Shown here piece after piece: positions 4,799 to 6,282 of a stretch of 6,282 nucleotides of DNA; positions within the stretch are counted from its first letter, which is position 1, and every line of letters starts with the position of its first letter. The stretch comes from Planctomycetota bacterium (GTDB lineage Bacteria; Planctomycetota; Planctomycetia; Pirellulales; Pirellulaceae). The notes under the pieces are model-generated. The model ran no database searches and was not told the DNA's origin. It was given only the letters and a program-made list of their open reading frames with translations. The stretch spans positions 1-6,282 of the forward strand of contig JAPLNJ010000750.1 in the NCBI GenBank assembly GCA_026692885.1, written 5' to 3'. A program made the translations under genes and the position numbers.

Positions 4799-6282
4799 CT
4801 AACCGGCTTTGGCGCCGACGGGGGATTCGGCCATAACACCGATGCACAGCTCGTTGGAAACGTGCGTTTTGGACGGCTTGGTGGGCGCGTCCAGCTCTTT
4901 CTTGGACGCGCGGGCATGCGCTTCGACGACCGCGGTAATCGCCTCGACTTCGGCTGCGTGAGACGGCCCGGCTAAAGCCTCCACGTAACGGCGCACACAT
5001 TCGACCGTCTCGTCGATGGCGTCGGCTTGGATCAGCATCAGCTCGCCCGGTTGAACTGTGTTCAAGGCGTGCTCCACCGACTTGACCGCGCCCTGAATCG
5101 CTTCGACCTGCCGAGTGCGGGTGCCTTGGGCCACACCCTGGCGGAACAGGTTGATGATCTCGCCCTCCACACGGCCGCGAACGTAGTGGTCTTCGTACAG
5201 CACCACCCGATCAAAGGCGTCGCCCAGCAATTGCCCCATCAGCAACATGTCGCAATCGCGGCGGTCGCCTGCCGTCGAATAGACCGCCGTCCGGCGCTGC
5301 TGGGGAAACGTGTTGATGGCTTCGATCATGGCCCGCAGAGCATGGGCATTGTGGCCATAATCGATAATCACCATGGCGCCTTTGATCTCCAGGATATTGA
5401 ACCGGCCCGGCGTCTTGCTCATGTCCGCCGCAAAGCTCTCGGCGCGCGCCACGATCGTCTCCTTGGACAGACCCAGCGCCCAGGCAGCGCCCAGGGCCGC
5501 CAAGGTGTTTTCCACTTCGAACGAGATGCGGCCGTGGTGGGTCAGCGGGATGTGATCCAGGGTCGTCAGCGGTGTCTCGTGGTCGCCCTCGGCCAGGATG
5601 ATCGTCTGCTCGCGCACAAACACGGCCCGGCCGCCTACGCTACGGTGCTGGACAATCACCGGATGCTGGCCGTCGATGGCGAAGAACAGGACTTTGCCGC
5701 GCGAGTACTGGGCCATGTTCGCGACGAGCGGATCCGCGGCGTTCAGCACGGCGGTCCCCGTGTCGCGAGCCACCACGTCGACAATCGTCCGCTTGACCTT
5801 GGCCAGGTCTTCCGGCGTGTGGATATCGTGCAGGCCGAGATGGTCGCCGTCACCGATATTCGTCACGACCGCCACGTCGCATTGGTCAAAGCCCAAGCCG
5901 GCGCGGAGGATGCCGCCTCGAGCCGTCTCAAACACGGCCACATCGATATTGGGGTTCATCAGCACCCGGCGGGCGCTGCTCGGACCGGCGCAGTCGTCGT
6001 GATCGACGCGGCGGTCCTCAAAATAGATCCCGTCCGTGCAGGTCATCCCCACCCGGCGGCCGGTTCCCTTCAGGAGATGGGCGATGAACCGGGTCGTGGT
6101 CGTCTTGCCATTCACGCCGGTCACCGCGACGATCGGGATGCGGCCGTTGTTGCCCGGCTCGAACATCATGTCGACGATCGCTTCCCCCACCGGACGCGGT
6201 ACGCCGACCGACGGCGCCAAATGCATCCGCAGGCCGGGGGCGGCGTTGACCTCGACCACGATCCCGCCCTGCTCCTCCAACG
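4799..6282 (-). CDS. cphA: Cyanophycin synthetase, C-terminal half (5' end outside window)
   Basis: CphA makes cyanophycin, a non-ribosomal Asp/Arg storage polymer, by alternating ATP-dependent additions: the ATP-grasp domain adds Asp to the backbone and the Mur-ligase-like domain adds Arg to the side chain. Counting from the leucine codon at 6280, residues 7–18 (IVVEVNAAPGLR) are the end of the ATP-grasp domain. The Mur-ligase domain follows: P-loop GVNGKT (55–60), FETARGG (117–123), NIGDGDHLG (141–149), PGRFN (291–295), DYGHNAHAL (307–315) and GDRRD (338–342). The intact P-loop fits bifunctional CphA1 rather than CphA2, where this site is degenerate. About 493 residues are visible, against roughly 870–900 for the whole protein. 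The TTG at 6280 is an internal codon, not a start. A tail of about 60 residues after RRYVEAL (430–436), rich in Ala and Lys, looks like a C-terminal extension. The stop is TAG at 4801–4799. Confidence 0.95.
   Translation of the reverse strand, partial: LEEQGGIVVEVNAAPGLRMHLAPSVGVPRPVGEAIVDMMFEPGNNGRIPIVAVTGVNGKTTTTRFIAHLLKGTGRRVGMTCTDGIYFEDRRVDHDDCAGPSSARRVLMNPNIDVAVFETARGGILRAGLGFDQCDVAVVTNIGDGDHLGLHDIHTPEDLAKVKRTIVDVVARDTGTAVLNAADPLVANMAQYSRGKVLFFAIDGQHPVIVQHRSVGGRAVFVREQTIILAEGDHETPLTTLDHIPLTHHGRISFEVENTLAALGAAWALGLSKETIVARAESFAADMSKTPGRFNILEIKGAMVIIDYGHNAHALRAMIEAINTFPQQRRTAVYSTAGDRRDCDMLLMGQLLGDAFDRVVLYEDHYVRGRVEGEIINLFRQGVAQGTRTRQVEAIQGAVKSVEHALNTVQPGELMLIQADAIDETVECVRRYVEALAGPSHAAEVEAITAVVEAHARASKKELDAPTKPSKTHVSNELCIGVMAESPVGAKAG

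Overview
The window is GC-rich bacterial DNA with two protein genes, both read on the minus strand and both cut by a window edge, separated by a gap of about 980 bases full of palindromes. The protein content (a cyanophycin synthetase beside a giant metallophosphoesterase–NACHT–pentapeptide–WD40 protein) and the repeat-laden spacer would suit a planctomycete-like or similar environmental bacterium with a large genome. That assignment is inference; no rRNA or other marker gene is present.

Layout. Bases 1–3817 (minus) hold one uninterrupted reading frame, at least 1272 residues, starting at ATG 3817 and running off the left edge with no stop. In order it encodes a calcineurin-like metallophosphoesterase (about residues 7–330), an unassigned middle domain (about 410–555), a NACHT-type STAND NTPase (about 580–790) with its helical tail (to about 990), a proline/alanine-rich linker, sixteen pentapeptide repeats (1006–1085) and a WD40 propeller (from about 1117) that the edge cuts in its fourth WD motif. 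The last three full WD40 units are 126-bp tandem repeats that are nearly identical at DNA level. Long open frames on the plus strand across this region are antisense shadows.

Bases 3818–4798 contain no convincing gene. They hold a likely promoter and ribosome binding site for the NACHT gene, two related palindromic elements of 94 and 96 bp with 32-bp arms (plus a possible decayed third copy), a different nested palindrome of about 177 bp, and small hairpins near the end of the next gene. Bases 4799–6282 (minus) encode the C-terminal half of cyanophycin synthetase (CphA): the very end of the ATP-grasp domain and the whole Mur-ligase-like domain.

The two genes point the same way, but the long repeat-filled gap and the promoter candidate argue against a shared operon. 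CphA makes a nitrogen/carbon storage polymer. The NACHT protein has the architecture of a signal-transducing or immune STAND switch: a sensor (WD40, perhaps with the pentapeptide stack) would drive NTP-dependent oligomerisation and switch on an N-terminal phosphoesterase effector. It is the best candidate here for a little-described conflict or antiphage system, though nothing in the window proves a defence role.
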